Counted from the first letter of the stretch, positions 9,259-18,483 are shown. The stretch: 64,000 nt of DNA from Nocardia blacklockiae (GCF_015477355.1 NZ_JADLRJ010000004.1:434001-498000); one strand, 5' to 3'. The notes: generated from the sequence alone by a model not told the origin. A program made the numbers and translations.

Positions 9259-10233
9259 CTAACGGAAGCCACCGGCGGCGATCTCGTGCACCTGCTCCTG
9301 CGCCTTGACCGGGTCGTTGATCCACGTGCGGTAGAAATCGAGCGGGCAGTCGGCGGTGCCGCGCCGGCCGGTGCCCGCCGCCGTGAACGCGGCCGCGCCC
9401 CGATGCAGCAGGGCGTAGAGCGGCGAGCGGTCGAGCGGGCGGCATTCGCGCGCCGACAACCTGGCCACCCGCACCGCGTCCGGCTCGTCGCCGCACTCCG
9501 CGAGCGCGCGGCCGTCGCAGCCGTACACCGCCGACTGCCCGGAATACGAACGCACGCCGTCGGTTCCGGTGGCGCCCGCCACCGCGACGTACACATTGTT
9601 GGCCCAGGCCATGGCACGCGCCATCGCGGCCTGCCGCGCTCGGTCCGAACCCGGGAGCCCCTGGCACCGGACGATCAGCTCCGCGCCCTTCATCGCGCAG
9701 TCACGCCACAGCTCAGGGTAGTTGCCGTCCTCTCCGAGCAGGATCGAAAGCCGAATTCCCTTGGGGCCGTCGCACACATAGGTGGCATCGCCCGGCCAGG
9801 CGAGTTCGCCGTCGACGCCGGGCACGATCTTGCGGTAGCGCTGCACGATGTCGCCGCGCTCGTCGATCAGGATCGCGGTGTTGTACGGCGGCCGCCGCGG
9901 ATGGTCCTCGTGGCATTCACCGGCGAGCGAGAACACGCCCCAGACCCGGTTGCGGCGGCAGGCCCGCGCCAGCACTTCCGTTTCGTCACCGGGGATCACC
10001 GTCGCCGTCGAATACAGCTCCGCCTCGTCGTACAGCACGCCCATCGTCGAATACTCCGGAAACACGATCAGATCCAGCTCCGGGTTTCGCCGGGCCACCG
10101 TGTCGACGACATGGCCGAGGGATCGGCAATTGGCCAGCACCTCGGATCTGGTGTGCAGGCGGGGCATTCGGCGGTTGACCACCGCCACACCGAGCGAATA
10201 GGCGTCCGAGCGGGTCCGTGCGGGTAGAGCCAT
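9259..10233 (-). CDS. AmiE-like aliphatic amidase homologue lacking the catalytic cysteine
   Basis: 324 residues, aligning along its length with nitrilase-superfamily aliphatic amidase (346 residues in Pseudomonas AmiE). The catalytic Glu is present in 'VFPEYSTMG', the Lys in 'QRYRKIVPG' and the second Glu in '[10 protein letters not shown]'. The nucleophile motif, normally 'ICDDGNYPEIW', reads '[11 protein letters not shown]', so the Cys is Gly (codon GGA). The Trp/Cys of the substrate pocket ('PWCPIEGW') are also changed. It is therefore probably not an amidase; it could bind an amide as a sensor or scaffold, or have acquired another activity. A good ribosome site (GGGGAG, 8-base spacing) and an intact frame argue against decay. 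Neighbours are a GAF regulator upstream and a 91-residue protein downstream. Confidence 0.85.
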   Translation of the reverse strand: MALPARTRSDAYSLGVAVVNRRMPRLHTRSEVLANCRSLGHVVDTVARRNPELDLIVFPEYSTMGVLYDEAELYSTATVIPGDETEVLARACRRNRVWGVFSLAGECHEDHPRRPPYNTAILIDERGDIVQRYRKIVPGVDGELAWPGDATYVCDGPKGIRLSILLGEDGNYPELWRDCAMKGAELIVRCQGLPGSDRARQAAMARAMAWANNVYVAVAGATGTDGVRSYSGQSAVYGCDGRALAECGDEPDAVRVARLSARECRPLDRSPLYALLHRGAAAFTAAGTGRRGTADCPLDFYRTWINDPVKAQEQVHEIAAGGFR

Positions 10234-10590
10234 TGGAAAATCTCCCCTTCATCAGGCTTCACCCGGAAGTATTCGGCAACCGCCTTCCGACCGGCTTCCG
10301 GCCGAATTGGCCCCGGGGACAAGCGATCAGCGAGCGCGCGCCGATTCGATGCGGCCGATGACCGGGAGCGGTGTGGCGAATTCTCCGCGAACCCGTCGGC
10401 GCGAGGGACGAACCCGAGCCGCGCGGCGGCCCGCCCTGCGGGTCGAAAGGTCCGGGAGTGCTGGCCCGTCGGTGCCGGACCTTCCCCGGGACCGGCACCG
10501 ACGAAGCCTCGAGTGGCCCTACTTGAAGGTCGAACGCGGCCACTCCGGTGTTCAGGGTACCCGCAAGGAGCGACAAATCCGGTGCGGCGA
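10234..10590. other. Gap between GAF regulator and amidase homologue
   Basis: 357 bp on which I find no gene. It holds the ribosome site of the amidase homologue (near 10241-10246) and presumably its promoter. No strong repeat or terminator hairpin was seen. Confidence 0.5.
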
Positions 10591-11943
10591 CTAGCCTTCC
10601 GCGCGGCGCGCGGGCGCCGACGCCGCCGCGGCCCGCCGATCGAGCACCCGGATCTTGGCCTCGATCTGCGTGTACAGCGCGCAATCACGCGCCACCACAG
10701 CGCGATACGCGCACCACGCGGCGGTGTCGTCGCGGCCGTCGGCGCCGGCCGTCCAGCGCGCCAGCACCTCGGGATCGCCGGAATCCAGCACCGCCGCCCG
10801 CAGCCGCACGCGGACCTCGTCGCGAATGTCGACCACGCCGGGCGCCGCCGAGCGGGGCAGCACCGGCCCGGCGTACAACCGCACCGCGGCGTCCACCGCC
10901 GCGGCGTCCAGAGCGGTTTGCAGCGCGGCGACATCCGTGGCGACCGCGGTGCGCAACCGGTACGGGCGGGATTCGATCGCCTCGGGCCCGATCACCGCGC
11001 GCAACCGCGACATCGCCGCGCGAATGGAGGTGTTGTCGAGCGCGGCGTCGTCCAGCAGCAGGGCCAGATGCTCCGCCGACAGTCCGGCGGGATGCTCGGC
11101 CAGCAGCAGCAGAATCTCGGCCTGCCGCCGCGACACCGCGACCCGCTCCCCGGACACGGTCAGTCGCGGCTGCCCCTGCCCGAGCACCGCCAGCCGCAGC
11201 CGCGTCCGTTCCGAATCCGGCACCGGCTCAGCGAGTTCCGGCCCGTACCGGCGGCGGTACGCCGACAGCTCCAGCTCCAGTTCCGCCGCGGTCGCCGCCG
11301 CCTCGACCAGCGCCAGCAGTTCCGGCCGGGCCGAGCGCGGCGCACCGGCGAGCATCAGCACCCCGGCCGAGCGCCCGCCCGGCTCGCGCACCGGCGCGGC
11401 CGCCGCCGTGATCGCGCGCAGCCGCCCCAGGTAGTGCTCCGGGCCGTGCACCCAGGCCAGGCGGCCGGTGCGCACCACCAGGCCCGCGGCATTGGTGCCC
11501 GCGCCGCGCTCGCTCAGGTCGTCGCCCTCGCGCAGGCCCGACTCGGCCATTGCGGCAACATGATTCGGGTCACCGAGAACCCACAGCGCCCGGCCGTACC
11601 GGTCGGCCACCACGACCACCAGCCCGGTCCCGGCGTTGCCGCCCAGCAGCAGCCTGGTGACCAGCGGCAGCACCGCGGCCAACGGATGCTCGTCCCGGCA
11701 GCGGCGCAGATCCGCGCCGCGCAGGCCGCGCGCGCCCGGATCGCTCGCGGGATCCAGACCCGCACGCAGACAGCGCAACCAGGACTCCAGCAGCACCGGC
11801 CGCAGCAGTCCGGGCAGTCGAGACAGCTCGGCCGGTCCCGCCGCGAGGTGACGATGCGCCTGGGCCGCATGGGTTTCCAACGCACCGAGCTGGTGCTCCG
11901 GCGAATGCCGCACCGCACCGCCGCCTGGGACCTCGCCGACCAT
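10591..11943 (-). CDS. GAF-domain transcriptional regulator with C-terminal winged helix
   Basis: About 450 residues. The N-terminal 'LPGLLRPVLLESWLRCLRAGLDP' segment and a GAF-like sensor ('GLVVVVADRYGRALWVLGD', 'LSERGAGTNAAGLVVRTGRLAWVHGPEHYL') resemble activators of alcohol/acetoin catabolism. There is no sigma-54 AAA+ domain. Instead the C-terminus carries a winged-helix segment ('VSRRQAEILLLLAEHPAGLSAEHLALLL', 'IRAAMSRLRAVIGPEAIESRPYRL') and an alpha-helical tail. This layout is frequent in actinobacteria next to aldehyde dehydrogenase genes, but here the neighbour is the cysteine-less amidase homologue. Several Met codons (11973, 11952, 11943) could be the start; the ribosome site does not decide. 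Confidence 0.75.
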   Translation of the reverse strand: MVGEVPGGGAVRHSPEHQLGALETHAAQAHRHLAAGPAELSRLPGLLRPVLLESWLRCLRAGLDPASDPGARGLRGADLRRCRDEHPLAAVLPLVTRLLLGGNAGTGLVVVVADRYGRALWVLGDPNHVAAMAESGLREGDDLSERGAGTNAAGLVVRTGRLAWVHGPEHYLGRLRAITAAAAPVREPGGRSAGVLMLAGAPRSARPELLALVEAAATAAELELELSAYRRRYGPELAEPVPDSERTRLRLAVLGQGQPRLTVSGERVAVSRRQAEILLLLAEHPAGLSAEHLALLLDDAALDNTSIRAAMSRLRAVIGPEAIESRPYRLRTAVATDVAALQTALDAAAVDAAVRLYAGPVLPRSAAPGVVDIRDEVRVRLRAAVLDSGDPEVLARWTAGADGRDDTAAWCAYRAVVARDCALYTQIEAKIRVLDRRAAAASAPARRAEG

Positions 11944-12025
11944 TGGGCCCATCTTTCCCGTACCGACCGGCATCGGCAGCCCGGCGGGGCGAAATCCGGT
12001 TCCGCGGCGGCGAATACGGGGTGCG

Positions 12026-13423
12026 TCAGTGCGGCGGCACCGCGGGCCGCAGCGCGGCGACATTGCGCGCCCGCGCGGCGCCCCACCACAGTCCGGTGCC
12101 GTAGGCGAGATCGTCGAGCCGCTTACAGGCGAGGTAGCGCAGGGGGTCCAGGCCGCCGCTCTCGCGATGGGTGAACCAGTCCGCCAGGCCCTCGGCGACC
12201 ACCAAAGTCATCGCGATGCGCCGGATCCGCCGCGAGACCACCATCGCCAGCACGGTGACCGGCCAGTAGTGCCGGCACAGCGCGGACACGATCCGCCACA
12301 CGCCGCCGGAGAAGCCGCGCGCCAACTGGATCGCGGCCACGCGGGTGGGGTTGTCGAGTTCGGCGAAGACCCGCCGCAGCCGCACCAGCGCCGCCAGCAG
12401 CGTGACGATGCCGCCCGTCACGCCCCAGCGCGAGGCGGTCGCCAGCAGGGCCGTCGCCACCACCGACCAGAACGGCACCGACAGCGGCGCCACCATCCCC
12501 GCGTGCCGGCGCGCCAGCGGCGCCGCGCTCGCGCCGTGCGACACCTTGCCGCCGAACCACTTTCCGAACGACGCCGGATGGTCGCAGGACACGTGCGCGG
12601 CCGGCTCGTAGCGCAGCCGCCAGCCCGCGTGCTCGAGCCGCCAGCACAGATCGATGTCGGCCGCCGAGCGCATCCCCTCGTCGAAGCCGCCCTCGTGCAG
12701 CAGCGCGCGCCGGCGCACCAGCAGGGCCGCGCCCGGCACGTAGGACACCGCGCCGCGGGAGGTGACCGCGGCCTCGCGTCGGCCGTGGTCCAGGGTCGAG
12801 CGGGTCTGCTCGTAGCGGCCCAGCACGGTCGCCTCGGGTTCGCGCGCGACGATGCGCGGCGCCACCAGGGCCACCTCCGGGTCGCTGAAATGGCCGAGCA
12901 TCACCTCGAGCCAGCCCGCCTTCGGGACCACGCCGGAATCCAGGAAGGCCACGAATTCGGTTGTGGCGGCGCGCAGCCCGGCATTGCGGGCGGCGGCCGG
13001 GCCGTGCCGGCGGTCGTGCCGCAGCACCGTGACCCGGCAGCGGCCGCGCGTGGGCGGAATGCGAACCGGGCGGTCCGAGCCGTCGTCGACGACCACCACG
13101 CTGTGCCCGCGCAGCGTGCCCAGCAGCCGTTCCAGCCCCGCGGCGTCGTTGCAGTGCGGGATCACGACGGTGACGTCCTCGGGCGAGGGCAGCAGCCGCG
13201 GGCGCGGGTTGCCCACACCGGAATCGAGCAGCCGCCTGGCAACCACCGCGGACTTCGGATCCGTCACCTCCAGATACCCGTCACCGATCAGGGCGGCCGC
13301 CTCCGGCGCGAGTCGCAGCAACCTCGTCGGCGAACCACCGACCAGGAACCGCCCACCGGAGTAGGTGCGCACCCGAGGATCGATTCGAACCCCGAACCCG
13401 TCGGGCAGTCGATCATGGCGCAT
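12026..13423 (-). CDS. mftF: Mycofactocin glycosyltransferase homologue, orphan
   Basis: 465 residues. The N-terminus '[20 protein letters not shown]', the '[12 protein letters not shown]' block, the GT2 core ('[10 protein letters not shown]', 'VVVVDDGS', '[10 protein letters not shown]') and the C-terminal 'RHYWP' and '[15 protein letters not shown]' blocks match MftF of M. tuberculosis (Rv0696). MftF glycosylates mycofactocin. Two catalytic positions differ: the DXD motif reads 'FLDSGV' (DSD in Rv0696), and the ED motif reads '[10 protein letters not shown]'. No mftA-E or mftG is in the window. ATG 13423 fits the conserved family N-terminus; its upstream 'CTGGA' is a weak ribosome site. Confidence 0.85.
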   Translation of the reverse strand: MRHDRLPDGFGVRIDPRVRTYSGGRFLVGGSPTRLLRLAPEAAALIGDGYLEVTDPKSAVVARRLLDSGVGNPRPRLLPSPEDVTVVIPHCNDAAGLERLLGTLRGHSVVVVDDGSDRPVRIPPTRGRCRVTVLRHDRRHGPAAARNAGLRAATTEFVAFLDSGVVPKAGWLEVMLGHFSDPEVALVAPRIVAREPEATVLGRYEQTRSTLDHGRREAAVTSRGAVSYVPGAALLVRRRALLHEGGFDEGMRSAADIDLCWRLEHAGWRLRYEPAAHVSCDHPASFGKWFGGKVSHGASAAPLARRHAGMVAPLSVPFWSVVATALLATASRWGVTGGIVTLLAALVRLRRVFAELDNPTRVAAIQLARGFSGGVWRIVSALCRHYWPVTVLAMVVSRRIRRIAMTLVVAEGLADWFTHRESGGLDPLRYLACKRLDDLAYGTGLWWGAARARNVAALRPAVPPH

Positions 13424-13896
13424 TCCAGGGATGCTATGCGGTGACGACCGTCCGGTCATCCCGTGTCGAAAAAAACGGATCGAATTCGATACGAATACCG
13501 GCACAGTGCGCACACGGCCCGCCCGTCGACCGCACAGCTATTCCCGACGATTGCTGGCTACCGTTCGGCAATCATCGAACGGCGGTGACGCAGAACACGT
13601 TCGCACACTATGTAGTTCACCATTGGCTAACGCACTGTTGCGACCGCCCCGGCGCGGCGCACCGGGTCGCCGCGCACACGCGGACCCGTCGTCATCCGCG
13701 CGCTCTAGACTGCGGAGGGAAACAGCAGGTTGAACGAGCGGCAGATGACGGATAGCCGAGAGGCGGACAGTGCGGCAACTGCCTCGAGGTGGCATGGGAG
13801 TCGGACGGATGCAGACGAGCGGAGGCGGCCGGGCGGGCGCCGCGAACGGCGCCGATCGAGCCTCGCGCCGCACGGTTCGGGCCGGAGGACGGCAGG
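13424..13896. other. Intergenic region upstream of mftF and TetR gene
   Basis: 473 bp between divergent genes, with lower GC than the flanks. It contains a 10-bp inverted repeat with one mismatch (13545-13554 and 13568-13577) and a KstR-like core AACACGTT (13594-13601) that lacks the outer T and A. It presumably holds both promoters. No gene is supported. Confidence 0.5.
13545..13577. promoter_or_regulatory. Inverted repeat in mftF/TetR divergent region
   Basis: Arms CGACGATTGC (13545-13554) and GCAATCATCG (13568-13577) pair at 9 of 10 positions around a 13-bp spacer. It could be an operator for the neighbouring TetR protein. No other support. Confidence 0.3.
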
Positions 13897-14535
13897 TTGC
13901 GTAATCACGGCGGGGCCGGGAGCGGCCCCAATCAGACCCTCTCGGAATCGGAGATCGTCGAGGCGGCACTGCGGGTGGTGCGCGAGGACGGCGTGGAGAA
14001 GTTGTCCATGCGCCGGCTGTCGCGCGAACTCGGCGTCTCGCCGATGGCGCCCTATTACTACGTCGCCGACAAACGCGAGCTACTCGATCTCGTTGCCACC
14101 GCGGCATTGACCGGCGTCCGGAAACCACCGGCGGCGGCCGGGCCGTGGCAGCACCGGCTGCGCGATCTCATCGATCAGATCGACGAGAAACTGCGCAAGC
14201 ACCCGGGTCTCGGCGACGTACTGATCGAGCAGATGCTCGGCAAACAGCTCGATCTGATCGCCTCGATAATGGAGATCCTGTTCGACGCCGGGTTCGACGA
14301 CCGCAATGTGCTGGCCGCCTACGCCACCATTCACACCTACCTGTTCGGGCGCGCGCGGGTGAATCCGCGCGACCGCACCGCGCTGAACGACGCGCCGCTG
14401 CCCGACGCCGTCGCGCGCGTTCTCCGGCACATGGGCGACCTGCGCGGGAAGTACACCTACGACTTCGGCATGGAGGTACTGATCGCGGGTCTGGAGGCCC
14501 AGCTTGTCCGGCAGCACGATGGCCACGTACGATGA
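13897..14535 (+). CDS. TetR-family regulator upstream of kshB
   Basis: 212 residues. The HTH 'LSMRRLSRELGVSPMAPYYYVADKRELLDLV' lies near residues 36-66 and a helical C-terminal domain follows. TTG 13897 is chosen because GGAGG (13884-13888) sits 8 bases upstream. A longer frame from 13789 gives an arginine-rich extension without family character. The stop is 3 bp before a KstR-type box and 55 bp before kshB. The sequence is neither KstR nor MftR as I know those families, so the kshB promoter is probably controlled by a KstR encoded elsewhere, and this protein's target is unknown. Confidence 0.8.
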   Translation: MRNHGGAGSGPNQTLSESEIVEAALRVVREDGVEKLSMRRLSRELGVSPMAPYYYVADKRELLDLVATAALTGVRKPPAAAGPWQHRLRDLIDQIDEKLRKHPGLGDVLIEQMLGKQLDLIASIMEILFDAGFDDRNVLAAYATIHTYLFGRARVNPRDRTALNDAPLPDAVARVLRHMGDLRGKYTYDFGMEVLIAGLEAQLVRQHDGHVR

Positions 14536-14538
14536 AAT

Positions 14539-14552
14539 TAGAACACGTTCTA
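14539..14552. promoter_or_regulatory. KstR-type operator upstream of kshB
   Basis: TAGAACACGTTCTA fits the published KstR consensus TNNAACNNGTTNNA exactly and has perfect 6-bp arms. It lies 38 bp upstream of the kshB start. KstR is the TetR repressor of cholesterol catabolism in mycobacteria and relatives, and kshB belongs to its regulon there. Binding here is inferred. Confidence 0.8.
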
Positions 14553-14590
14553 GTTTCGGCGGCTCCGACTGCCCGGCTCGAGAGGACATC

Positions 14591-15646
14591 ATGACCACTG
14601 TCGACGTACCGCACAGCTCGCGTTCGGCCGTGCTGCGGGTCTCCGCGGTGATCGCCGAGACGGGCGATGCCTGTTCGCTGGTGTTCGACGTGCCCGAGGA
14701 ACTGCGCGAACGGTTCGCCTACCAGCCCGGCCAGTTCCTCACCCTGCGCATCCCCAGCGACCGGACCGGCTCGGTGGCGCGCTGCTACTCACTGGCCAGC
14801 TCGCCCTACACCGACGACCGGCCCAAGGTCACCGTCAAGCGCACCGTCGACGGCTACGCCTCGAACTGGGTGTGCGACAACGTGCGCGCCGGCGACGAGA
14901 TCGAAGTACTGCCGCCCTCCGGCATTTTCACGCCCAAGGACCTCGACGAGGACCTGCTGCTGTTCGCCGCCGGCAGCGGCATCACCCCGGTGATGTCCAT
15001 CCTGAAGTCGGCGCTGGCCCGCGGCGACGGGCGCATCGCGCTGGTCTACGCCAACCGCGACGCCGACTCGGTCATCTTCGCGAACGAACTGCGCGAGCTG
15101 GCCGACAAGCACCCGCAGCGCCTGGTGATCGTGCACTGGCTGGAGACGCTGCAGGGTCTGCCCAGCGTCGACGCGCTGGCCGCCGTGGCGGCGCCCTACA
15201 CCGAGCGCCGCGCCTTCATGTGCGGGCCCAAGGCATTCATGGACCGGGTGCACGACGCGCTCGCCCAGCTCGACGTGCCGCGCAACCGCACCCACGCCGA
15301 GATCTTCAACTCCCTGTCCGGCGACCCGTTCGCCGACACCTCCCCCGCCGAGGTGAGCGAGGAAGACCAGGCCGACGCCGCCACCGTCGAGGTGGAACTG
15401 GACGGCGAGGTGCACAACCTGTCCTGGCCGCGGCGACAGACGCTGGTGGACATCATGCTGTCCAAGGGGATCGACGTGCCCTACTCGTGCCAGGAGGGAG
15501 AGTGCGGGTCGTGCGCCTGCACGGTGCTCGAAGGCAAGGTGGAGATGGACAATTCGGAGATTCTGGATCCGGAGGATATCGAGGCGGGGTACATCCTGGG
15601 GTGCCAGGCGCATCCGGTTACGGACCACCTCAAGATCCAGTTCTAG
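14591..15646 (+). CDS. kshB: 3-ketosteroid 9-alpha-hydroxylase reductase component
   Basis: 351 residues. The flavin domain carries 'RCYSLASSPY' (RxYS), then the NAD domain 'LLLFAAGSGITPVMS' and 'AFMCGPKAFMD'. The C-terminal plant-type ferredoxin is 'CQEGECGSCACTVLEG' with a distal Cys in 'GCQAHPV'. This is the KshB layout: it passes electrons from NADH through FAD and [2Fe-2S] to the Rieske oxygenase KshA, which opens ring B of the steroid nucleus. ATG 14591 follows AGAGGA. The KstR-type operator upstream supports the steroid role over other phenol-hydroxylase-type reductases. No kshA is in the window. Confidence 0.9.
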   Translation: MTTVDVPHSSRSAVLRVSAVIAETGDACSLVFDVPEELRERFAYQPGQFLTLRIPSDRTGSVARCYSLASSPYTDDRPKVTVKRTVDGYASNWVCDNVRAGDEIEVLPPSGIFTPKDLDEDLLLFAAGSGITPVMSILKSALARGDGRIALVYANRDADSVIFANELRELADKHPQRLVIVHWLETLQGLPSVDALAAVAAPYTERRAFMCGPKAFMDRVHDALAQLDVPRNRTHAEIFNSLSGDPFADTSPAEVSEEDQADAATVEVELDGEVHNLSWPRRQTLVDIMLSKGIDVPYSCQEGECGSCACTVLEGKVEMDNSEILDPEDIEAGYILGCQAHPVTDHLKIQF

Positions 15647-15654
15647 GCTCGGCG

Positions 15655-16398
15655 CTAACGCATTGCGCGGTAGGACTGTCTCGCTTCGGGATTCAGGTGT
15701 TCGGTGGCGTAACTCAGTGCGGTGCGGCCCATTCGGGGGGCGTGCTGGTCCAGGAAGTCGGTCAGTAGGGCTCGATCGATGCGTTTGCCTACCTCGCGGA
15801 GCATCCAGCCGACTGCTTTCTGGATGAGGTCGCGGCGGTCCGGGAGGAGGAGTTCGCACAGGGCGAAGGTGGTGGTGGGGTCGCCTGCCTTGATGAAGGC
15901 GAAGGTGGAGAGTAGGGCTACTCGCCGTTCCCACAGCGAATCCTGTTGGGCCAGTTGGAAAAGGAGATCGCGGGGACGATCCAGGAGCCACGGGCCGAGG
16001 ATGTTCTCGGCGGAGACGTCGACGAGGTCCCAGTTGTTCACGCGGCCGCGGCGGACGGCGGCCAAGTAAAGGTCGACGATCTGCCGTTGGGCGGCCGCGT
16101 CCGGGGTGCGGGGCCGCATCGCCCGAGCCATGGCGGAATTGAGTGCCACCAGGCCGGCCAGCCGGTGCTCGTGCACGGGACTGTCCAGCAGCACGTCTAC
16201 TTCCGAGAGTGGCAGGGCGGCAAAGCGTTTCGCTACGGCTCGGGTTTGCGGCACGCGCACGCCGAGGAAGACGTCGCCCTCGCCGTACTCGCCGGGGCCG
16301 GTCTTGAAGAAGCGCTGCAGGTGCAGTGCGTCGGCCGGGTCCGCGATCTCCGCCAGTGCCGCCTGCACCGCCGCGGCGGTCAGGGCGGCGTCGCTCAC
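15655..16398 (-). CDS. AlkD-like DNA alkylation repair protein
   Basis: 247 residues built of HEAT-like helical repeats. 'FFKTGPGEYGEGDVFLGVRVPQTR' near residues 28-51, 'NNWDLVDVSAENILGPW' and 'WERRVALLSTFAFIK' match AlkD proteins, which excise positively charged alkylated bases by clamping the duplex without base flipping. The GTG start (16398) overlaps the stop of the MurI-like gene (GTGA), so it is translated together with it. It converges on kshB with 8 bases between the two stops. Confidence 0.88.
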   Translation of the reverse strand: MSDAALTAAAVQAALAEIADPADALHLQRFFKTGPGEYGEGDVFLGVRVPQTRAVAKRFAALPLSEVDVLLDSPVHEHRLAGLVALNSAMARAMRPRTPDAAAQRQIVDLYLAAVRRGRVNNWDLVDVSAENILGPWLLDRPRDLLFQLAQQDSLWERRVALLSTFAFIKAGDPTTTFALCELLLPDRRDLIQKAVGWMLREVGKRIDRALLTDFLDQHAPRMGRTALSYATEHLNPEARQSYRAMR

Positions 16399-17177
16399 GG
16401 CGCGACCCGCTGCGCCGTGTCCCGGGCGCCGAGGATCCGGCCGGATTCGTAGGCGGCGGCCGCGGCGGGCAGCGCACCCGGGCGACCGCTGGCGAGCACC
16501 GTCACCGCGCCGGTCCCGCCGGTCGGGCGGCCCAGCGCGTCCATGCGCCGAAGTGTTTGGGCGGCAACGGCTTCCGCGCTGTCGAACAAGCGCACCCCGG
16601 CCGGGAGGGCGGCCACGATCGCGTCCAGCACCAGCGGGTAGTGCGTGCAGCCGAGCACCACGCCCTCGGTGCCGGGCGGGGTGCGCTCGGCGGCCTGCGC
16701 GATGGCGCGCTCGATGGCGGGCAGGTCGCCGCGGTCGATGGCGTCGGCCAGGCCGTGGCAGGCGACCCCGGTCACCTCGGCCTCCCCGCCGAAACGCGCG
16801 ATCAGGTCGGCCTGGTAGCGGCTGGCGGTGGTCGCGGCCGTCGCCCAGACGGCCACCCGGCGGCAGGCCGCGGCGGCGGGCTTGATCGCCGGGACGGTAC
16901 CGATCACCGGAACCTCCGGCCCTACCTCCACGCGCACCTGTTCCAGCGCCGTCACGCTGGCGGTATTGCACGGCAGCACGATCACCTCGGCCCCCAGCGC
17001 GAGCGCGCGCCGCGCCGCCTGCAGCACCCGATCCACCACCCACTGCTCCGGCTTCGGCCCCCACGGCGCCCCGTCGGGGTCGGTCTGCAACAACAGATCC
17101 ACCTCGGGCCGCAATTTCCGCAGCCACGCCCCCGTGGGCAACATCCCCAAACCGGAATCGATGAGCGCGACGATCAC
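16395..17177 (-). CDS. MurI-like Asp/Glu racemase family protein
   Basis: 260 residues. Both racemase cysteines are present ('VLPCNTASVTAL' and 'VVLGCTHYPLVL'), and so is the N-terminal 'IDSGLGMLPTG'. The second acidic/Tyr region, usually 'GDT..PYG', reads 'TDPDGAPWGPKP', so this is a divergent member and perhaps a paralogue rather than the cell-wall glutamate racemase. GTG 17177 is supported by AAGG 8 bases upstream; the upstream extension is Gly/Val/Pro rich and looks non-coding. It is coupled to an AlkD-like gene. If active it would interconvert L- and D-Glu or a related amino acid. Confidence 0.8.
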   Translation of the reverse strand: MIVALIDSGLGMLPTGAWLRKLRPEVDLLLQTDPDGAPWGPKPEQWVVDRVLQAARRALALGAEVIVLPCNTASVTALEQVRVEVGPEVPVIGTVPAIKPAAAACRRVAVWATAATTASRYQADLIARFGGEAEVTGVACHGLADAIDRGDLPAIERAIAQAAERTPPGTEGVVLGCTHYPLVLDAIVAALPAGVRLFDSAEAVAAQTLRRMDALGRPTGGTGAVTVLASGRPGALPAAAAAYESGRILGARDTAQRVAP

Positions 17178-17307
17178 ACCCGCAACCTTATTCGCGCCCA
17201 CCCCCACCCCCACACGCACCCATCCCGACCCGCCGGTAAGCGGCATGCCACCCGCCCACACGCACCCTCGTGGTCGAGGCACCCTCACCGCTCGGGCGGA
17301 AACGGTG

Positions 17308-18483
17308 TCAATGCCCGGGTGCGTCTGCGAGCTTGGCGCGCATCTTCATGACCGCGCCGGTTCTGCCCGCGCCGACGACGGCGGTCAGGACGCCGTTCGC
17401 GAAGTAGTGGGCGAGGAATTTGCGGCCGTCGTCGTCGAGGACGCGGACCTCGTCGGCGGCGGCGGGGGTGCCGAGGACCTGGATCTTCAGGTCGTACTGG
17501 TCGCTCCAGACGTAGGGGACGCGGGCGGCGGCCGGGGGTTGGCCGCCGGTGAGGGCGGCGGCCAGGAGCTGGGCCTGCTCGCCCGCGTTGGTCCAGTGCT
17601 CGACGCGCTTGTGCCCGCCGGACGAGTGCCGCCAAGCGGCCACGTCGCCGACCGCCCACACGCCCGGGACCGAGGTGCGGCCGACCTCGTCGGCGAGCAC
17701 GCCCCCTCCGGCGGCGCGCTCGGCGAGCGGGATGCCGGAATCGGCGAGCCATTCGGTCACCGGCACCGAACCGACGCCGATCACCACCAGGTCCGCCGCC
17801 ACCTCGCCGCCGTCCGACAGCCGCACCCCGCGCACCGAATCATCCGCGACGACAAGCGAATCCAGCCCGACGCCGCAGCGCAGGTCGACACCCTCGGCCC
17901 GGTGCAGGCGGCCCACCAGCGCGCCGACCTGCTCGCCCAGCGCGGCGGCCAAGGGCTGCGGTTGCGGCTCCACCAGCACCACGTCCACGTCGCGGGCGCG
18001 CAGGCTGGCCGTGACCTCGCAGCCGATGAACCCCGCGCCGACCACTACCGCGCGGGCGGCGTCGGCAAGGGCGTCGCGCAGCGCGGCCGCGTCCTCGTGC
18101 CGGCGCAGCACGTGCACCCCGGCGGCCTCGGGCAACCCCGGAATCCGCTTGGGCCGCAACCCGGTGGCGATGATCAGCTGGTCGTAGTCGAGTGCGCCGC
18201 CGTCGGCGAACAGCACGCGGCGCGCGGCCGTGTCCACCCCGGTCGCGGCCGCGTCCAGGCGCAGCCGAATGTCCTTCTCGGCGAAGAACTCCGGGGGCCG
18301 CAGCGTGGTGTCGTCGGTCTCGCCGCGCACGAACTGCTTGGACAGCGGCGGGCGGTCGTAGGGCAGCCGCCCTTCGTCGCCGACCAGGATCAGCTCGCCG
18401 GAATATCCGGCCCGGCGCAGCTCCTCGGCGGTGCGCAGCCCGGCCAGACCCGCGCCGACTACAACAATGGGCCGGTCGGTCAT
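17308..18483 (-). CDS. NAD(P)H-dependent ferredoxin reductase, Rv0688-like
   Basis: 391 residues of the rubredoxin/putidaredoxin reductase family. There are two nucleotide-binding motifs ('VVVGAGLAGLRTAEEL' at the N-terminus and 'VVVGAGFIGCEV' near 150) and the FAD motif 'VWAVGDVA'. It reduces a ferredoxin, typically for a P450 or Rieske oxygenase. GGGGGAGAT precedes ATG 18483. A perfect KstR-type box lies 64 bp upstream of the start, suggesting a role in steroid oxidation. Its place between tuf and mftF on the same strand parallels Rv0688 in M. tuberculosis. The partner ferredoxin is not in the window. Confidence 0.88.
   Translation of the reverse strand: MTDRPIVVVGAGLAGLRTAEELRRAGYSGELILVGDEGRLPYDRPPLSKQFVRGETDDTTLRPPEFFAEKDIRLRLDAAATGVDTAARRVLFADGGALDYDQLIIATGLRPKRIPGLPEAAGVHVLRRHEDAAALRDALADAARAVVVGAGFIGCEVTASLRARDVDVVLVEPQPQPLAAALGEQVGALVGRLHRAEGVDLRCGVGLDSLVVADDSVRGVRLSDGGEVAADLVVIGVGSVPVTEWLADSGIPLAERAAGGGVLADEVGRTSVPGVWAVGDVAAWRHSSGGHKRVEHWTNAGEQAQLLAAALTGGQPPAAARVPYVWSDQYDLKIQVLGTPAAADEVRVLDDDGRKFLAHYFANGVLTAVVGAGRTGAVMKMRAKLADAPGH

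Noticed and set aside
13591-13604. CAGAACACGTTCGC as a fourth KstR box
   Set aside because: It keeps AACNNGTT but lacks the outer T and A and the symmetry of the other boxes.
13897-14535. TetR protein as MftR or KstR
   Set aside because: The HTH and C-terminal domain do not resemble either as I know them; it carries an 'SMRRLSRELGVSPMAPYYY' type HTH of another TetR branch.
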